Shown here: positions 45,628-54,306 of the stretch, piece after piece
How positions within the stretch are numbered: position 1 is the first letter of the stretch
Layout: the number at the start of each line of letters is the position of its first letter
Assembly (NCBI RefSeq): GCF_002915175.1
Contig: NZ_NXEJ01000001.1
Span: 204,143-268,142, forward strand
DNA from: Agrobacterium rosae
GTDB lineage: Bacteria; Pseudomonadota; Alphaproteobacteria; Rhizobiales; Rhizobiaceae
DNA: 64,000 bases
Reading direction: 5' to 3'
Program-made: the position numbers and the translations under genes
Notes under the pieces: model-generated
Databases searched by the model: none
What the model was told of the DNA's origin: nothing
The model's input: the letters and a program-made list of their open reading frames with translations, nothing else

Positions 45628-46749
45628 TCAATCCCCATCCGCAAAGGAAAAGCCGGAACTGAGGCCAATGGCCCCGCCATATTGATCGTTGATGCGGTAG
45701 ATCAGGTCCTTGCCGTTCAGAAGCAGATAATCGACCTTGGCGCGTTGCTTGTCGTCATCAAGCGCCTTTTCGACATCGGGTTCGATGGTGGATGCTACTC
45801 GAACCATGGATTTGGCAATGAAATCGATGGAGCTGATGATGGAGCGCTGGTCGGGCGGCAGAAGATCGCTCATGCCAGCCTTGTGCAATAGGCCCTGCAC
45901 CGCAGCCACATTGTCGCCAATGCTCGTCCATGTCAGGCCCGAGCGCCAGTAGATCGCGGTGCGCGGAAATTTCACATTGTCCGGGCCTTTGTAGAAGGTC
46001 TCGATGCGCTGGTCGCGAATGGCTTCGGAGCCGTGCACCAGAATGCCCAGCAGCGCCACCAGCGCCTCGCGTTCATCACGAAACACGGGATTATCCGGCC
46101 CCGGTTCCTTCCAATTCTTCGCCGTACCGTCAGGCGCATCCCAGAGGTCGGAAAGCTCAGTGCCGATATTGGCGATATTGCCAGCAATAGCCGCGCCATA
46201 ACGGCAGCGGAAACTGTTTTTCGCAGCCGTCACATCATCGGAACCAGTGCCGTAAAGCACATATTCCAGCGCGCCAAACCCCTGCGCCGCGACACTTTTC
46301 GCCCGCAGTCCCTGCGGCGTCGTCACGCTCTCGTCTTTTTCCGAAAGGTAACGCTGCACCTGCTTGAGACCAAGGCCCTTTTTGTCGGGATAATACAGCA
46401 CCCGCTCGAACCGGTTCTGCTCGATAACGGGACCGACGCGGACTATCTCGATCCCTGCCCATGCATGCGTCGCATCGGCAAAGCCCGCTTTCGCCGCTGC
46501 CATCGTGTCAGCGGAAGGGGCGGCGCACAGCGCCTGCATCTTGCCCTCAAGCGCCTTGGCGCTATCGCGAAAACCATCATAGCCGGGGCGGATGAAGCCA
46601 TCCACGGCCTTTGCCATCACGCTGCGCACCTTCACCGGGTCGAGAGGCGGTGGTGGCATCAGCTCCACATCCTGCGCCAGCGCCGTGCTGAAGCTCATCA
46701 GAAAAGCGAGCGGCAGAAGGGCATGAAATTTTCGCATCGCATTGTCCAT
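45628..46749 (-). CDS. Imelysin-family (M75) periplasmic protein, variant lacking the GxHxxE histidine
   Basis: From the ATG at 46749, which shares its A with the TGA stop of the upstream gene, the protein has 373 residues; a GTG one codon earlier is also possible. A signal peptide ends near TALAQ (about 26). The fold is the two four-helix-bundle imelysin fold, and the GxHxxE signature is altered to G147-F-G149-A-L-E152, with glycine in place of histidine. Imelysins are linked to iron uptake, but no catalytic activity is agreed on. Loss of the histidine suggests a partner subunit role beside the canonical imelysin at 48618. Confidence 0.9.
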   Translation of the reverse strand: MDNAMRKFHALLPLAFLMSFSTALAQDVELMPPPPLDPVKVRSVMAKAVDGFIRPGYDGFRDSAKALEGKMQALCAAPSADTMAAAKAGFADATHAWAGIEIVRVGPVIEQNRFERVLYYPDKKGLGLKQVQRYLSEKDESVTTPQGLRAKSVAAQGFGALEYVLYGTGSDDVTAAKNSFRCRYGAAIAGNIANIGTELSDLWDAPDGTAKNWKEPGPDNPVFRDEREALVALLGILVHGSEAIRDQRIETFYKGPDNVKFPRTAIYWRSGLTWTSIGDNVAAVQGLLHKAGMSDLLPPDQRSIISSIDFIAKSMVRVASTIEPDVEKALDDDKQRAKVDYLLLNGKDLIYRINDQYGGAIGLSSGFSFADGD

Positions 46750-48455
46750 CACAGAGACTCCAGAAATGTCAGCAAAGCCTGTCGGTCAGACTTTTGCAAG
46801 GCAGCAAAAGCATCGCGCGCTGTTTGTGCCTCGCCGCCGTGCCATAGGATTGCTTCGGTCAGGCTGCGCGCCCGCCCGTCATGCAGGTAAAAGCCATTGC
46901 CGTTGACGGCTTGCGTCAGGCCGATACCCCATAGCGGCTGGGTGCGCCAGTCGCGCCCGCCAGCCTCACCCACCTGCTGCCCATCCGCTAGGCCATCGCC
47001 CATGTCGTGCAGCAGAAAATCGGAATAGGGCCAGATCAGCTGAAAGGAATGCAGCGGGTCGTTCGTGTCGCGCTTGGTGACGAATTTCGGCATGTGACAG
47101 GATGCACATCCCGCCGCATAAAATTGCTGCTTGCCGCGCAGAACTTGCGGGTCATCAACATTGCGGCGTGCAGGCACGGCCAGATTTTCGGTGTAGAATG
47201 TCATCAGATCGAGAACCGGCGAGGGCGCTTCCACATCGCCCAACCGCTTCTGCACGCCGGTCGGCATGGAAAGACAGTCGGTCTGCTTGTCCGTGCAGTC
47301 GCCAAAGGCATTGGGCGCATCCGGCGAGGATATGCCGATATCGTGAGACAGCGCATTGGCGGCCTGATCCCGCACTCTGGCATTCTGCGCCTTCCAGCCG
47401 AAACGACCCAGCTTCAACGCGCCGCTGCGGTGATCGCGCACCCATGCCGGTCTGCCACCGCCAGGCCTGGCATTGGCGAGAATATCCTCATCCGCAATGG
47501 CCTCGATCAAGCCCAACCCCAGCGTCGGCTGGGCAATGCGGGCAGACAGCGTAGTGTCCGGTTCCAGCGGCCCATAACTCAGCCCCTCGATGCCATAGCT
47601 TGGCTTGCGGAGCGATACGGTCTCGCCATCACCCAGCGTCACCGTCTGCTCCTCATAGGATATGGCAAGCTTGCCCTCGGGATTGAGGCCAGGAACCGCA
47701 AGGTTCTGAAGCTGCCTGCCATAGGTCGCGTCAGGAAAATTCAAGACATCGTGGCTGGCTATCGCCTTTGTTTCTTCCGGCGTGCGGGCAGGGCGGGCAA
47801 GCCGCAGGAACATCGACACCGCATCCTCATTCTCCACCGGCGGTCGCCCGCGCCCGTCCTTGATGTGGCAGGTCTGGCACGACCGGGCATTGTAAAGCGG
47901 TCCCAGCCCGTCGGACGCCTGCGTGGACGACGGCGAGGACACCCACAATTTCTGAAACAGCGCATTGCCCAGCTTAAAGTCCTGGCCGCGCTCGAAGCTC
48001 ATGTTGGCGGATGGTTGGGAGAAGGGATCGGTTGTGGCCGTGGTGGTTGCCGCTCCGGCGGACATGGCCTCGGATGGTTCGGCTTTCGAGAAATCCGCTG
48101 TGGGGCGTGTGATCCGGGTTACGCGCGTAAGGTCTGCGGTGGAGAGATCGTTGCGGGTAGTGGTTTCGGCTCCGGTGCCGCCCAATACACTATGGTGCGC
48201 TTGGCTTACCCCCCTCTGTCCTGCCGGACATCTCCCCCACAGGTGGGGAGATTGGCAAGTGGCGACCTCTCGCATATCTTCAACGTCGCGGATGAAGCGG
48301 AGAGCGTGAGACTGGCTGATCTCCCCACCTGTGGGGGAGATGTCCGGCAGGACAGAGGGGGGTGAGCCAAGCGCACTGTCGTGGGTTATGGCGATACTAC
48401 TAGCTGCCAAGATAAACAGAAGACAGAAAAGGCGTAGTTGCCGCAAATGTCTCAT
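46749..48455 (-). CDS. Di-haem oxidoreductase (DUF1111/DHOR) with an inserted palindromic element
   Basis: This 568-residue protein begins with a signal peptide (RLFCLLFILAASSIAITHDSA). The mature region has two CxxCH haem c sites: C193-QTC-H197 and a second in the AAGCASCHMPKF segment near residue 450. The family acts as a periplasmic cytochrome or peroxidase-like oxidoreductase and occurs beside imelysin genes. Residues 27-87 are encoded by the 182-bp inverted repeat at 48195-48376. Without them the protein would be about 507 residues and the signal peptide would join directly to the mature start near TRNDLSTADL. Its stop overlaps the next start (TGATG). Confidence 0.92.
   Translation of the reverse strand: MRHLRQLRLFCLLFILAASSIAITHDSALGSPPSVLPDISPTGGEISQSHALRFIRDVEDMREVATCQSPHLWGRCPAGQRGVSQAHHSVLGGTGAETTTRNDLSTADLTRVTRITRPTADFSKAEPSEAMSAGAATTTATTDPFSQPSANMSFERGQDFKLGNALFQKLWVSSPSSTQASDGLGPLYNARSCQTCHIKDGRGRPPVENEDAVSMFLRLARPARTPEETKAIASHDVLNFPDATYGRQLQNLAVPGLNPEGKLAISYEEQTVTLGDGETVSLRKPSYGIEGLSYGPLEPDTTLSARIAQPTLGLGLIEAIADEDILANARPGGGRPAWVRDHRSGALKLGRFGWKAQNARVRDQAANALSHDIGISSPDAPNAFGDCTDKQTDCLSMPTGVQKRLGDVEAPSPVLDLMTFYTENLAVPARRNVDDPQVLRGKQQFYAAGCASCHMPKFVTKRDTNDPLHSFQLIWPYSDFLLHDMGDGLADGQQVGEAGGRDWRTQPLWGIGLTQAVNGNGFYLHDGRARSLTEAILWHGGEAQTARDAFAALQKSDRQALLTFLESL
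48195..48376. repeat. RIME-like 182-bp inverted repeat inside the di-haem oxidoreductase gene
   Basis: Arms of 58 bp (48195-48252 and 48319-48376) match at 57 of 58 positions in inverted orientation, around a 66-bp centre. The arms contain the CCTGCCGGACATCTCCCCCA core that I recognise as the Rhizobium-specific intergenic mosaic element type. These repeats are usually intergenic; here the element lies in an open reading frame. Confidence 0.85.
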
Positions 48456-48581
48456 GAAACCTTACACATCGGGTTTAGGGACGCGGTCGCGCCACTGTCA
48501 TGCCAGTTCGCGGCCTGATGGAGAGTGAACCTTGTTTTTCGCAAAATGATCCGCCTGCAAAACGTCTGGCAGCAGTAGACA

Positions 48582-48603
48582 GGCCGCATGTCACCACGCG
48601 GCC
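48582..48603 (-). terminator. Weak hairpin after the imelysin gene
   Basis: GGCCGC and GCGGCC form a 6-bp stem with a 10-nt loop in the 162-bp gap between the canonical imelysin gene and the di-haem gene. It may partly separate their expression. No long T tract. Confidence 0.35.
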
Positions 48604-48617
48604 CGCATTATATCGTC

Positions 48618-49895
48618 TTACTTGAACACCGCGTTCGGGCTGTCCAAGCTGTCAGAACCTTCCAGCTGGATTTTGCCGAGATCAAGCGCCGCAATCACGC
48701 GTTCAATCGTCTTGGTCTGATCCAGAAGCCCGTCAATTGCCGCCTGCACAACGGCGTTACCGTCCTTGTTACCTTCGGCAATCATCTGGTCATAGGCCTC
48801 AACCGTCTGGCCGCGCTTTTCCATGGCGTGCATGGCATCCAGCGTTTTGTTCAGCTTGGCCTTCATTTCCGCATCCAGCGTCTTGTCGCTGGCAGCGACG
48901 AGTTCGGAAAGAGAGGGGCCGGTCAGTTTCTTGCCGTCTACCGTCGTGTATTCGCCGCTGTAGGCAGCAGCGATGCCGATGGCGTCGTTGAGGTGCGAAT
49001 TGTAGGTGTTGTCCGAGAAGCAATCATGCTCTTCTTCTGGATCGTGCAGCAGAAGGCCTAGCTTCATGCGCTCGCCCGCCAGTTCGCCATAGGACAGAGA
49101 GCCCATACCGGTCAGAATGGCGGTCAGGCCCTTCTTCGGGTCAGCTTCCACCGTCTTTGCCGCTTCGCCATCCGGTGCCCAGTTGGCCACCATTTCCTTC
49201 AGGTCCGAGACCAGCAGCGTGGAGGCGGCCTTGAGATAATCGGCGCGGCGGTCGCAATTGCCGCCGGTGCAATTCTTGGTGTCATAGTCGGTGTAAGGAC
49301 GGTTGCCCGCACCGGGTCCGGTGCCATTCAAATCCTGGCCCCACAGAAGAAACTCGATGGCATGGTAGCCGGTGGTGACGTTGGCTTCCACTTCGCCCGC
49401 TTCCGCAAGGCTCTGAATCAGTTCCGGCGTAATCTTGGAGGCATCCACCTCTTCGCCACCAACCTTGATCTTTTTGTTGGCGATGATGTTTGCCGTATAA
49501 AGCTCGTTCTCGTCGCTTTCGGTACCATAGGAGCTATCGACGTAATCGATCAGGCCTTCGTCCAGCGGCCACGCATTGACCTTGCCTTCCCACTCATCGA
49601 CGATCGGGTTGCCGAAGCGATACACTTCCGTCTGCTGGTAGGGCACGCGGGCCTTGATCCAGGCTTCGCGTGCAGCCTTCAGATTTGCTTCGCTCGGCGT
49701 TGCGATCAGCGCGTCGATGGCCTTGTCCAGTGTTTCCGCTGTCGTCAGCGCATCCTGATATTTCGCATGGCCCAGTTCAGCATAATGCTTGACCACGGCT
49801 GCCGGATCGGTCGCGGCGCGGACGGGAAGTGCGGTGAGGGTCACGGATGTGGCCAGAAGCGCAAGACTTGCGCCTAAAACGGTTTTGCGAAACAT
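48618..49895 (-). CDS. irpA: Imelysin-family (M75) iron-regulated periplasmic protein
   Basis: From the ATG at 49895 (AGGAGA ribosome-binding site) the protein has 425 residues, with a signal peptide ending near LPVRA (about 27). The canonical imelysin motif GxHxxE is present as G176-Y-H178-A-I-E181 in TTGYHAIEFLLWGQD. An iron role is known for the family (IrpA, ICMP). It is the first gene of the imelysin, di-haem, imelysin, DUF1513 set, separated from the rest by 162 bp. Two palindromes upstream are candidate iron-responsive operators. The 50399 start of the longest open frame lies in the rsmB region and is rejected. Confidence 0.92.
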   Translation of the reverse strand: MFRKTVLGASLALLATSVTLTALPVRAATDPAAVVKHYAELGHAKYQDALTTAETLDKAIDALIATPSEANLKAAREAWIKARVPYQQTEVYRFGNPIVDEWEGKVNAWPLDEGLIDYVDSSYGTESDENELYTANIIANKKIKVGGEEVDASKITPELIQSLAEAGEVEANVTTGYHAIEFLLWGQDLNGTGPGAGNRPYTDYDTKNCTGGNCDRRADYLKAASTLLVSDLKEMVANWAPDGEAAKTVEADPKKGLTAILTGMGSLSYGELAGERMKLGLLLHDPEEEHDCFSDNTYNSHLNDAIGIAAAYSGEYTTVDGKKLTGPSLSELVAASDKTLDAEMKAKLNKTLDAMHAMEKRGQTVEAYDQMIAEGNKDGNAVVQAAIDGLLDQTKTIERVIAALDLGKIQLEGSDSLDSPNAVFK

Positions 49896-49951
49896 GATCT
49901 CTCCTATCAGCTCTCTCGTAACGAGGCCGTGAAGGCGAGTTCTGAACCAAT

Positions 49952-49983
49952 CACAAACTTGTGTCAAATATTCTAGTTTAGAA
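49952..49983. promoter_or_regulatory. Two palindromes upstream of the imelysin gene
   Basis: CACAA-AC-TTGTG (49952-49963) and TTCTA-GTT-TAGAA (49971-49983) lie 57-88 bp before the start codon. They do not match the ICE (TAGAA..TTCTA order) or the RirA IRO box as I know them, so the regulator is unidentified. Confidence 0.45.
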
Positions 49984-50050
49984 GCTTTCCAAGCAGGCTG
50001 CCGGATTTTGACATCCCTCAAATCCGGCAATCCCGTTGGCTGTAAAACGC

Positions 50051-51340
50051 TCAGGCGTTCCGCTTCATCGAGCAGAAAAAGAAGCCGTCCGTATCGGTCG
50101 TGGCAGGCGTCAGCGTTATGGTCTCGCCATCGGCCGAATGCGGCTTTGCGGCATCGGCACCAAAAATGCCCGTCCAGCGATCCAGCGCAGACCGGATGGA
50201 AAACTCTGAGTTCTCCGCGCAGAAACGGCGCACCTGACGCTCGTTTTCTTCCGGCAGAACCGAACAGGTCACATAGAGCAACTCGCCGCCGGGCCGTACG
50301 AAGGTTTTGGCTTGATCCAGCGCCTGAGCCTGTTGCTCGACGCGCTCTTCCAGATTGCGCTGCGTTAGCCGCCATTTGGTGTCGGGGCGGCGGCGCCATG
50401 TGCCGGTGCCGGTGCAGGGGGCGTCGACCAGAACGCGGTCGAACTTGCCGATGTAGCTTTTCAGTCCCTCGGCGCGATCATGAACCTGCACATTGCGCGT
50501 GCCAGCCCGCTTCAACCGCTCGATGATGGGGGCCAGACGCTTGCGGTCGGTATCGAAGGCGTGAACCTGCCCCTTATTGTTCATGCTGGCAGACATGGCC
50601 AGCGTCTTGCCGCCGCCGCCCGCGCAATAATCGAGAACCTGTTCGCCTTCCTGCACACCGGCCAGATCGGCCACGATCTGTGATCCCTCGTCCTGAACCT
50701 CGAACCAGCCTTTCTGGAAGGAAAGCTCGGCGGTGACATTGGGCAGGCGTGATGGACCTTCGCCAGCGGCAATGCGCACGCCCTGGCGGGCAAGGCGCGT
50801 GGCCTCGGCACCAGCGTCCGCCAGTGCTTTCACGACCTTTGCCCGGTTGGCTTTCAACGTGTTGGCGCGCAGATCGAGCGTCGGGCGCTGGTTCAGCGCC
50901 TGTGCCTGTCGCAGCCAGTCTTCTCCGAAGGAGGACTCGAGAGACGCCTGTACCCAGTCTGGAATATCGCCCTGCACATGGGCAGGGGCATCGGATAGCG
51001 CGCGTGATGCAAAGGCGCTCAGCGTGGTTTCGGCCAGAGGCTCGGGCGCAAATTTGTCGCCGTCGAATTCCGCCAGCAGCTGTTCGGCGGATTTGCCCCA
51101 TTGCCGCAGCATGACGGCGTAGCCAAGCGCGTTTGCGCTATCATCGTCCATCAGCCATGCGTGGGAAAGTTTCATGCGAAGGGCATCGTAGACGATGTTG
51201 CCTATGGCGGCTCTGTCGCCGGAACCGGCAAAACGATGCGCCAGTCCCCAGTCTTTCAGTGCGTCGGCGACGGGGCGTCTGCGCGCCTCGATATCTGCCA
51301 ACACTTCTATAGCCCCGGCTAAACGCCCGCCCAAACGCAT
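50051..51340 (-). CDS. RsmB/NOP-family rRNA (cytosine-C5) methyltransferase
   Basis: This 429-residue protein has an N-terminal NusB-like helical domain and a Rossmann-fold SAM methyltransferase domain. The SAM site is VLDYCAGGGGKTLAMSASM. The two catalytic cysteines are in VLVDAPCTGTGTWRRRPD (motif IV) and LLYVTCSVLPEENERQV (motif VI). It should make m5C in 16S rRNA, as RsmB does at C967. An alternative is a related NOP/SUN target. It converges with nothing close and lies 155 bp from the imelysin start on the same strand. Confidence 0.93.
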   Translation of the reverse strand: MRLGGRLAGAIEVLADIEARRRPVADALKDWGLAHRFAGSGDRAAIGNIVYDALRMKLSHAWLMDDDSANALGYAVMLRQWGKSAEQLLAEFDGDKFAPEPLAETTLSAFASRALSDAPAHVQGDIPDWVQASLESSFGEDWLRQAQALNQRPTLDLRANTLKANRAKVVKALADAGAEATRLARQGVRIAAGEGPSRLPNVTAELSFQKGWFEVQDEGSQIVADLAGVQEGEQVLDYCAGGGGKTLAMSASMNNKGQVHAFDTDRKRLAPIIERLKRAGTRNVQVHDRAEGLKSYIGKFDRVLVDAPCTGTGTWRRRPDTKWRLTQRNLEERVEQQAQALDQAKTFVRPGGELLYVTCSVLPEENERQVRRFCAENSEFSIRSALDRWTGIFGADAAKPHSADGETITLTPATTDTDGFFFCSMKRNA

Positions 51341-51442
51341 TGTCTACCTCATCATCATGAATGGCGGTTGGTAGACGCGAATGGTGGCGAGGGCAAGTCT
51401 TTGCGAAGAATTCGCTAAAGAACCGTGGCTTCGCTCACGCGC

Positions 51443-51811
51443 TTACTTGGAAGCGATGACCTCGTAACAGACTTTTGCCGTGCCGGAGCTCACCATACCG
51501 ATGTTCTTGGCGGCAGCCTTGGAAAGATCCAGAACGCGACCCTTGATGAACGGACCACGGTCGTTGATGCGAACGACAACGGCCTTGCCATTGTTGGCGT
51601 TCGTGACTTTGACCTTGGTGCCGAACCTTAGCGAACGATGCGCCGCTGTCAGCGTTGCAGGATTCATTCGCTCGCCGGAGGCTGTTTTGGAGTTCAGCGC
51701 ATACCAGGATGCGCCGCCACAGCCATTCGCTGCATGTGCTGCAAGTGGAGTGAGGATGGAACAAGCGGCTATAGTCGCAGCCGCAAAAGTCATGCGTCGT
51801 ATATTCGTCAA
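51443..51811 (-). CDS. RlpA-like double-psi beta-barrel protein
   Basis: This 122-residue secreted protein has a signal peptide ending near LAAHAA (about 27) and a complete double-psi beta-barrel: [38 protein letters not shown] and [28 protein letters not shown]. The catalytic Asp and His expected for lytic transglycosylases of the RlpA type are present (D in NDRGPF, H in AAHRSL). There is no SPOR domain. It probably acts on septal or nascent peptidoglycan. A 394-bp gap lies upstream. Confidence 0.92.
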   Translation of the reverse strand: MTNIRRMTFAAATIAACSILTPLAAHAANGCGGASWYALNSKTASGERMNPATLTAAHRSLRFGTKVKVTNANNGKAVVVRINDRGPFIKGRVLDLSKAAAKNIGMVSSGTAKVCYEVIASK

Positions 51812-51922
51812 ACTGTGCTTCCCTGATACTCGGCCCCGCGCCGATAAACTAGGCTAACTGAACTGAGGTGAGTGTAGAGCGAGGGAAAAATGGCAAAAAA
51901 TGGCCGAGCGCTAATCACGAAG

Positions 51923-51939
51923 TGTTACAGAGTGTAACA
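51923..51939. promoter_or_regulatory. Inverted repeat in the rlpA upstream gap
   Basis: TGTTACA-gag-TGTAACA, 7-bp arms, lies 112 bp upstream of the rlpA-like start. The rest of the 51812-52205 gap is AT-rich, with no gene seen except the box at 52117. Confidence 0.45.
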
Positions 51940-52116
51940 TTTGTGATTTGAAAAAGCAGTCTCGATTTAGATAGCCTTCGATGCTTTCAGGAAAAATTTA
52001 TTTAGAATCAACAATAAGCAAGAAATTCGTTGCGCAACCGCAATCATGTGAGTCGGATCACGAAATCATGATGAAATATTTTTCCAAAGCATGAAAATTT
52101 TAGCCAAATTTGCGCA

Positions 52117-52131
52117 TTAACAAAAGGTTAA
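52117..52131. promoter_or_regulatory. Candidate CtrA box in the rlpA upstream gap
   Basis: TTAA-CAAAAGG-TTAA is an exact TTAA-N7-TTAA match, 306 bp upstream of the rlpA-like gene and beyond the 3' end of the SDR gene. A link to cell-cycle control of the cell-wall enzyme is possible but distant; chance is not excluded in AT-rich DNA. Confidence 0.35.
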
Positions 52132-52205
52132 ATGGCCAAAATGCGATTAATTCCTTCCTGAAAAGTGCCTTTGGAAGGATTTTTCATCGCAATGAATGTG
52201 AACGT

Positions 52206-53084
52206 TTATTCATCTCGCCACAGGCCATCGTTCCAGAGTTGCTGCAGGGACTGTCGGTAATTCGGATAGCTAAAGACAAACCCCAACTCTTGCAGCTTGT
52301 GGTTCGAGACGCGTTTGTTCTCTCCGTAGAAGGAGCGTGCCATGGGGCTGAGTTCGGCCGTCTCGAATGCCTGTTCCTCTGGCGGCTCCATGTCCATCAG
52401 GTCGGCAGCGAAGGCGACGACATCCTGCGGCGGGGCCGGCTCGTCATCCGTCACGTTGAAAATACCGCCCATATGTCTGTCGATCAGGAAGTCCGTCGCC
52501 GCGCCAATGTCCTCCACGCGGATGCGGTTGAACACCTGGTCCTTCTTCACCAACCGCCGCGCCGTACCTTTTTCCAGATTGACGAAGCCGTTGCGCCCCG
52601 GTCCGTAAATGCCCGATAGCCGCAGGATACAGACGGGGATGCCAGCCTTATCAGCCGCCGCTGTCCACGCGTCTTCCGCCTCCACACGCTCGGTAGAGCG
52701 GGCAGAGACCGGGCGGCAGGGTGTGTTCTCATCCACCCATGCACCGTCATGGTTGCCATAGACACCCACAGTGGAGAGATAGGCGGCCCACTGCAATTTT
52801 GGCATCACGCTTTTGAGGTCGCCATCGCAAAGCCGCAGCAGCGGATCGCCAGACGCACCGGGCGCTATCGATTGAACGAGATGCGTGACATTGCCAAGTT
52901 CTGCGCGCAACTCATCGCTCAACGTCTCTCCGTTAAAGATGAAGGGCGCTATCGCCTGGCATTGCAGGGTCATGATATTGTCTTCACCGCGTGTCGTACC
53001 GGATACTCTGGCCATCCTGCCTTGAAGGGCTTTGGCGATGGCCTTGCCGGAATATCCGGCACCGAAAATCATCAGATGCGACAT
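52206..53084 (-). CDS. NAD(P)-dependent epimerase/SDR-family protein
   Basis: This 292-residue protein has an atypical SDR fold: the N-terminal GAGYSGKAIAKAL (GxGxxG) loop, STVGVYGNHDGAWVDENT in place of the classical catalytic YxxxK segment, and RLSGIYGPGRNG. It resembles YeeZ-type NAD-binding proteins. The substrate is unknown. It starts 0 bp after the queG stop, so it is probably co-transcribed with queG and the GST gene. Confidence 0.87.
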   Translation of the reverse strand: MSHLMIFGAGYSGKAIAKALQGRMARVSGTTRGEDNIMTLQCQAIAPFIFNGETLSDELRAELGNVTHLVQSIAPGASGDPLLRLCDGDLKSVMPKLQWAAYLSTVGVYGNHDGAWVDENTPCRPVSARSTERVEAEDAWTAAADKAGIPVCILRLSGIYGPGRNGFVNLEKGTARRLVKKDQVFNRIRVEDIGAATDFLIDRHMGGIFNVTDDEPAPPQDVVAFAADLMDMEPPEEQAFETAELSPMARSFYGENKRVSNHKLQELGFVFSYPNYRQSLQQLWNDGLWRDE

Positions 53085-54272
53085 TTACACTCCTGCCATC
53101 CGCCATTCGTCCAGCACGTTCGAATCGTCTTCCGGCGCGCGGGTCGTTGCGTAGGTAGTGAAGCTTTCGCCATCCATCAACCGTGAAAGCGCCCACACGG
53201 CCATGGCGCGGACCTCCGGCGAGCTGTCCTGTGCCAGCGTTTGACACTGCGCAATGAAGCCGCTGTCACCGGAATTTCCCGCTGCAATCAATACGTTACG
53301 CACGAAACGATTGCGGCCGATGCGCTTCACCGGCGACCCGCTGAAGAATGTCCGAAACGCCGCATCATCAAGCGTCAGCAGAAAGGTGATGGACGGTTCT
53401 TTCAGGTCGTCACGCGCTTGCAGCTTCATCTCGGAAGCGCTTGCGGCAAACTTGTTCCACGGGCAGGCAGCCAGGCAATCATCGCAACCATAGATGCGGT
53501 TGCCGATCATCGGCCTGAACTCAAGTGGTATCGGGCCTTTGTGTTCAATCGTCAGATAGGAAATGCAGCGCCGCGCATCGATCTTGTATGGCGCTGGGAA
53601 AGCATTGGTCGGGCAGGCGTCGAGACAGGCCCGGCAGGAGCCGCAATGGTCCCTCTCTGCCTCATCCCGTTGAAGCTCGGCCGTGGTAAACATGCTGCCC
53701 AGAAACAACCAGGAACCATGTGTGCGGCTGACGAGATTGGTGTGCTTGCCTTGCCAGCCAAGTCCAGCCGCCGCCGCCAACGGCTTTTCCATCACGGGAG
53801 CGGTATCCACGAAGACTTTGACGTCTTCACCAGCCCTTGCGGCAAAGCGGGTCGCGATTTCCTTCAAACGTCCTTTGATGACGTCATGATAATCGCGGTT
53901 GCGGGCATAAACGGAAATGGCACCTTTGTCCGGCCTATCCAGAATGCCGCGCGGGTCTTCGTCCGGCCCGTAATTCAAGCCGAACATCACCACGGAACGG
54001 ACGTCGCCCCACAATGTCTTCGGGTCTGCGCGGCGCTCTTGCGTCTCTTCCATCCAGCCCATGGTGCCGTGAAAGCCGTTGTCGATAAATTCCCGCAATC
54101 GTTCCGGAGCCTGCGGAATGCTGTCCGGTGCGGTGATGCGACAGAGATCGAAGCCAAGCGAGAGCGCTTCCGACCGGACGAAATCCGTCAGCTTAGCCGC
54201 GCGCACCTGCTGCTTCTGCAATGCCGTATCGATGGCGTGTCTCCCGCGATTGCTGCCGGTCGGCACCGGCAT
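53085..54272 (-). CDS. queG: Epoxyqueuosine reductase QueG
   Basis: The 395-residue enzyme reduces epoxyqueuosine to queuosine in tRNA, using cobalamin and two 4Fe-4S clusters. The ferredoxin-type motifs are CGSCRACLDACPTNAFPAPY and CDDCLAACPWNK, with the linking segment RRCISYLTIEHKGPIPLEFRPMIG typical of QueG. A HEAT-like C-terminal segment follows. It lies between a GST gene (34-bp gap) and the SDR gene (no gap), which suggests one operon. Confidence 0.96.
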   Translation of the reverse strand: MPVPTGSNRGRHAIDTALQKQQVRAAKLTDFVRSEALSLGFDLCRITAPDSIPQAPERLREFIDNGFHGTMGWMEETQERRADPKTLWGDVRSVVMFGLNYGPDEDPRGILDRPDKGAISVYARNRDYHDVIKGRLKEIATRFAARAGEDVKVFVDTAPVMEKPLAAAAGLGWQGKHTNLVSRTHGSWLFLGSMFTTAELQRDEAERDHCGSCRACLDACPTNAFPAPYKIDARRCISYLTIEHKGPIPLEFRPMIGNRIYGCDDCLAACPWNKFAASASEMKLQARDDLKEPSITFLLTLDDAAFRTFFSGSPVKRIGRNRFVRNVLIAAGNSGDSGFIAQCQTLAQDSSPEVRAMAVWALSRLMDGESFTTYATTRAPEDDSNVLDEWRMAGV

Positions 54273-54306
54273 GACGCGTCATTATATAGCAAGCTTTTGT
54301 ATCAGG

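Noticed and set aside
49971-49983. TTCTA-GTT-TAGAA as an ICE box
   Set aside because: The half-sites are in the opposite order to the ICE consensus (TTTAGAA-N3-TTCTAAA).
49896-50399. N-terminal extension of the imelysin frame to 50399
   Set aside because: It overlaps rsmB in another frame and would bury a clear signal peptide and AGGAGA ribosome-binding site at 49895.
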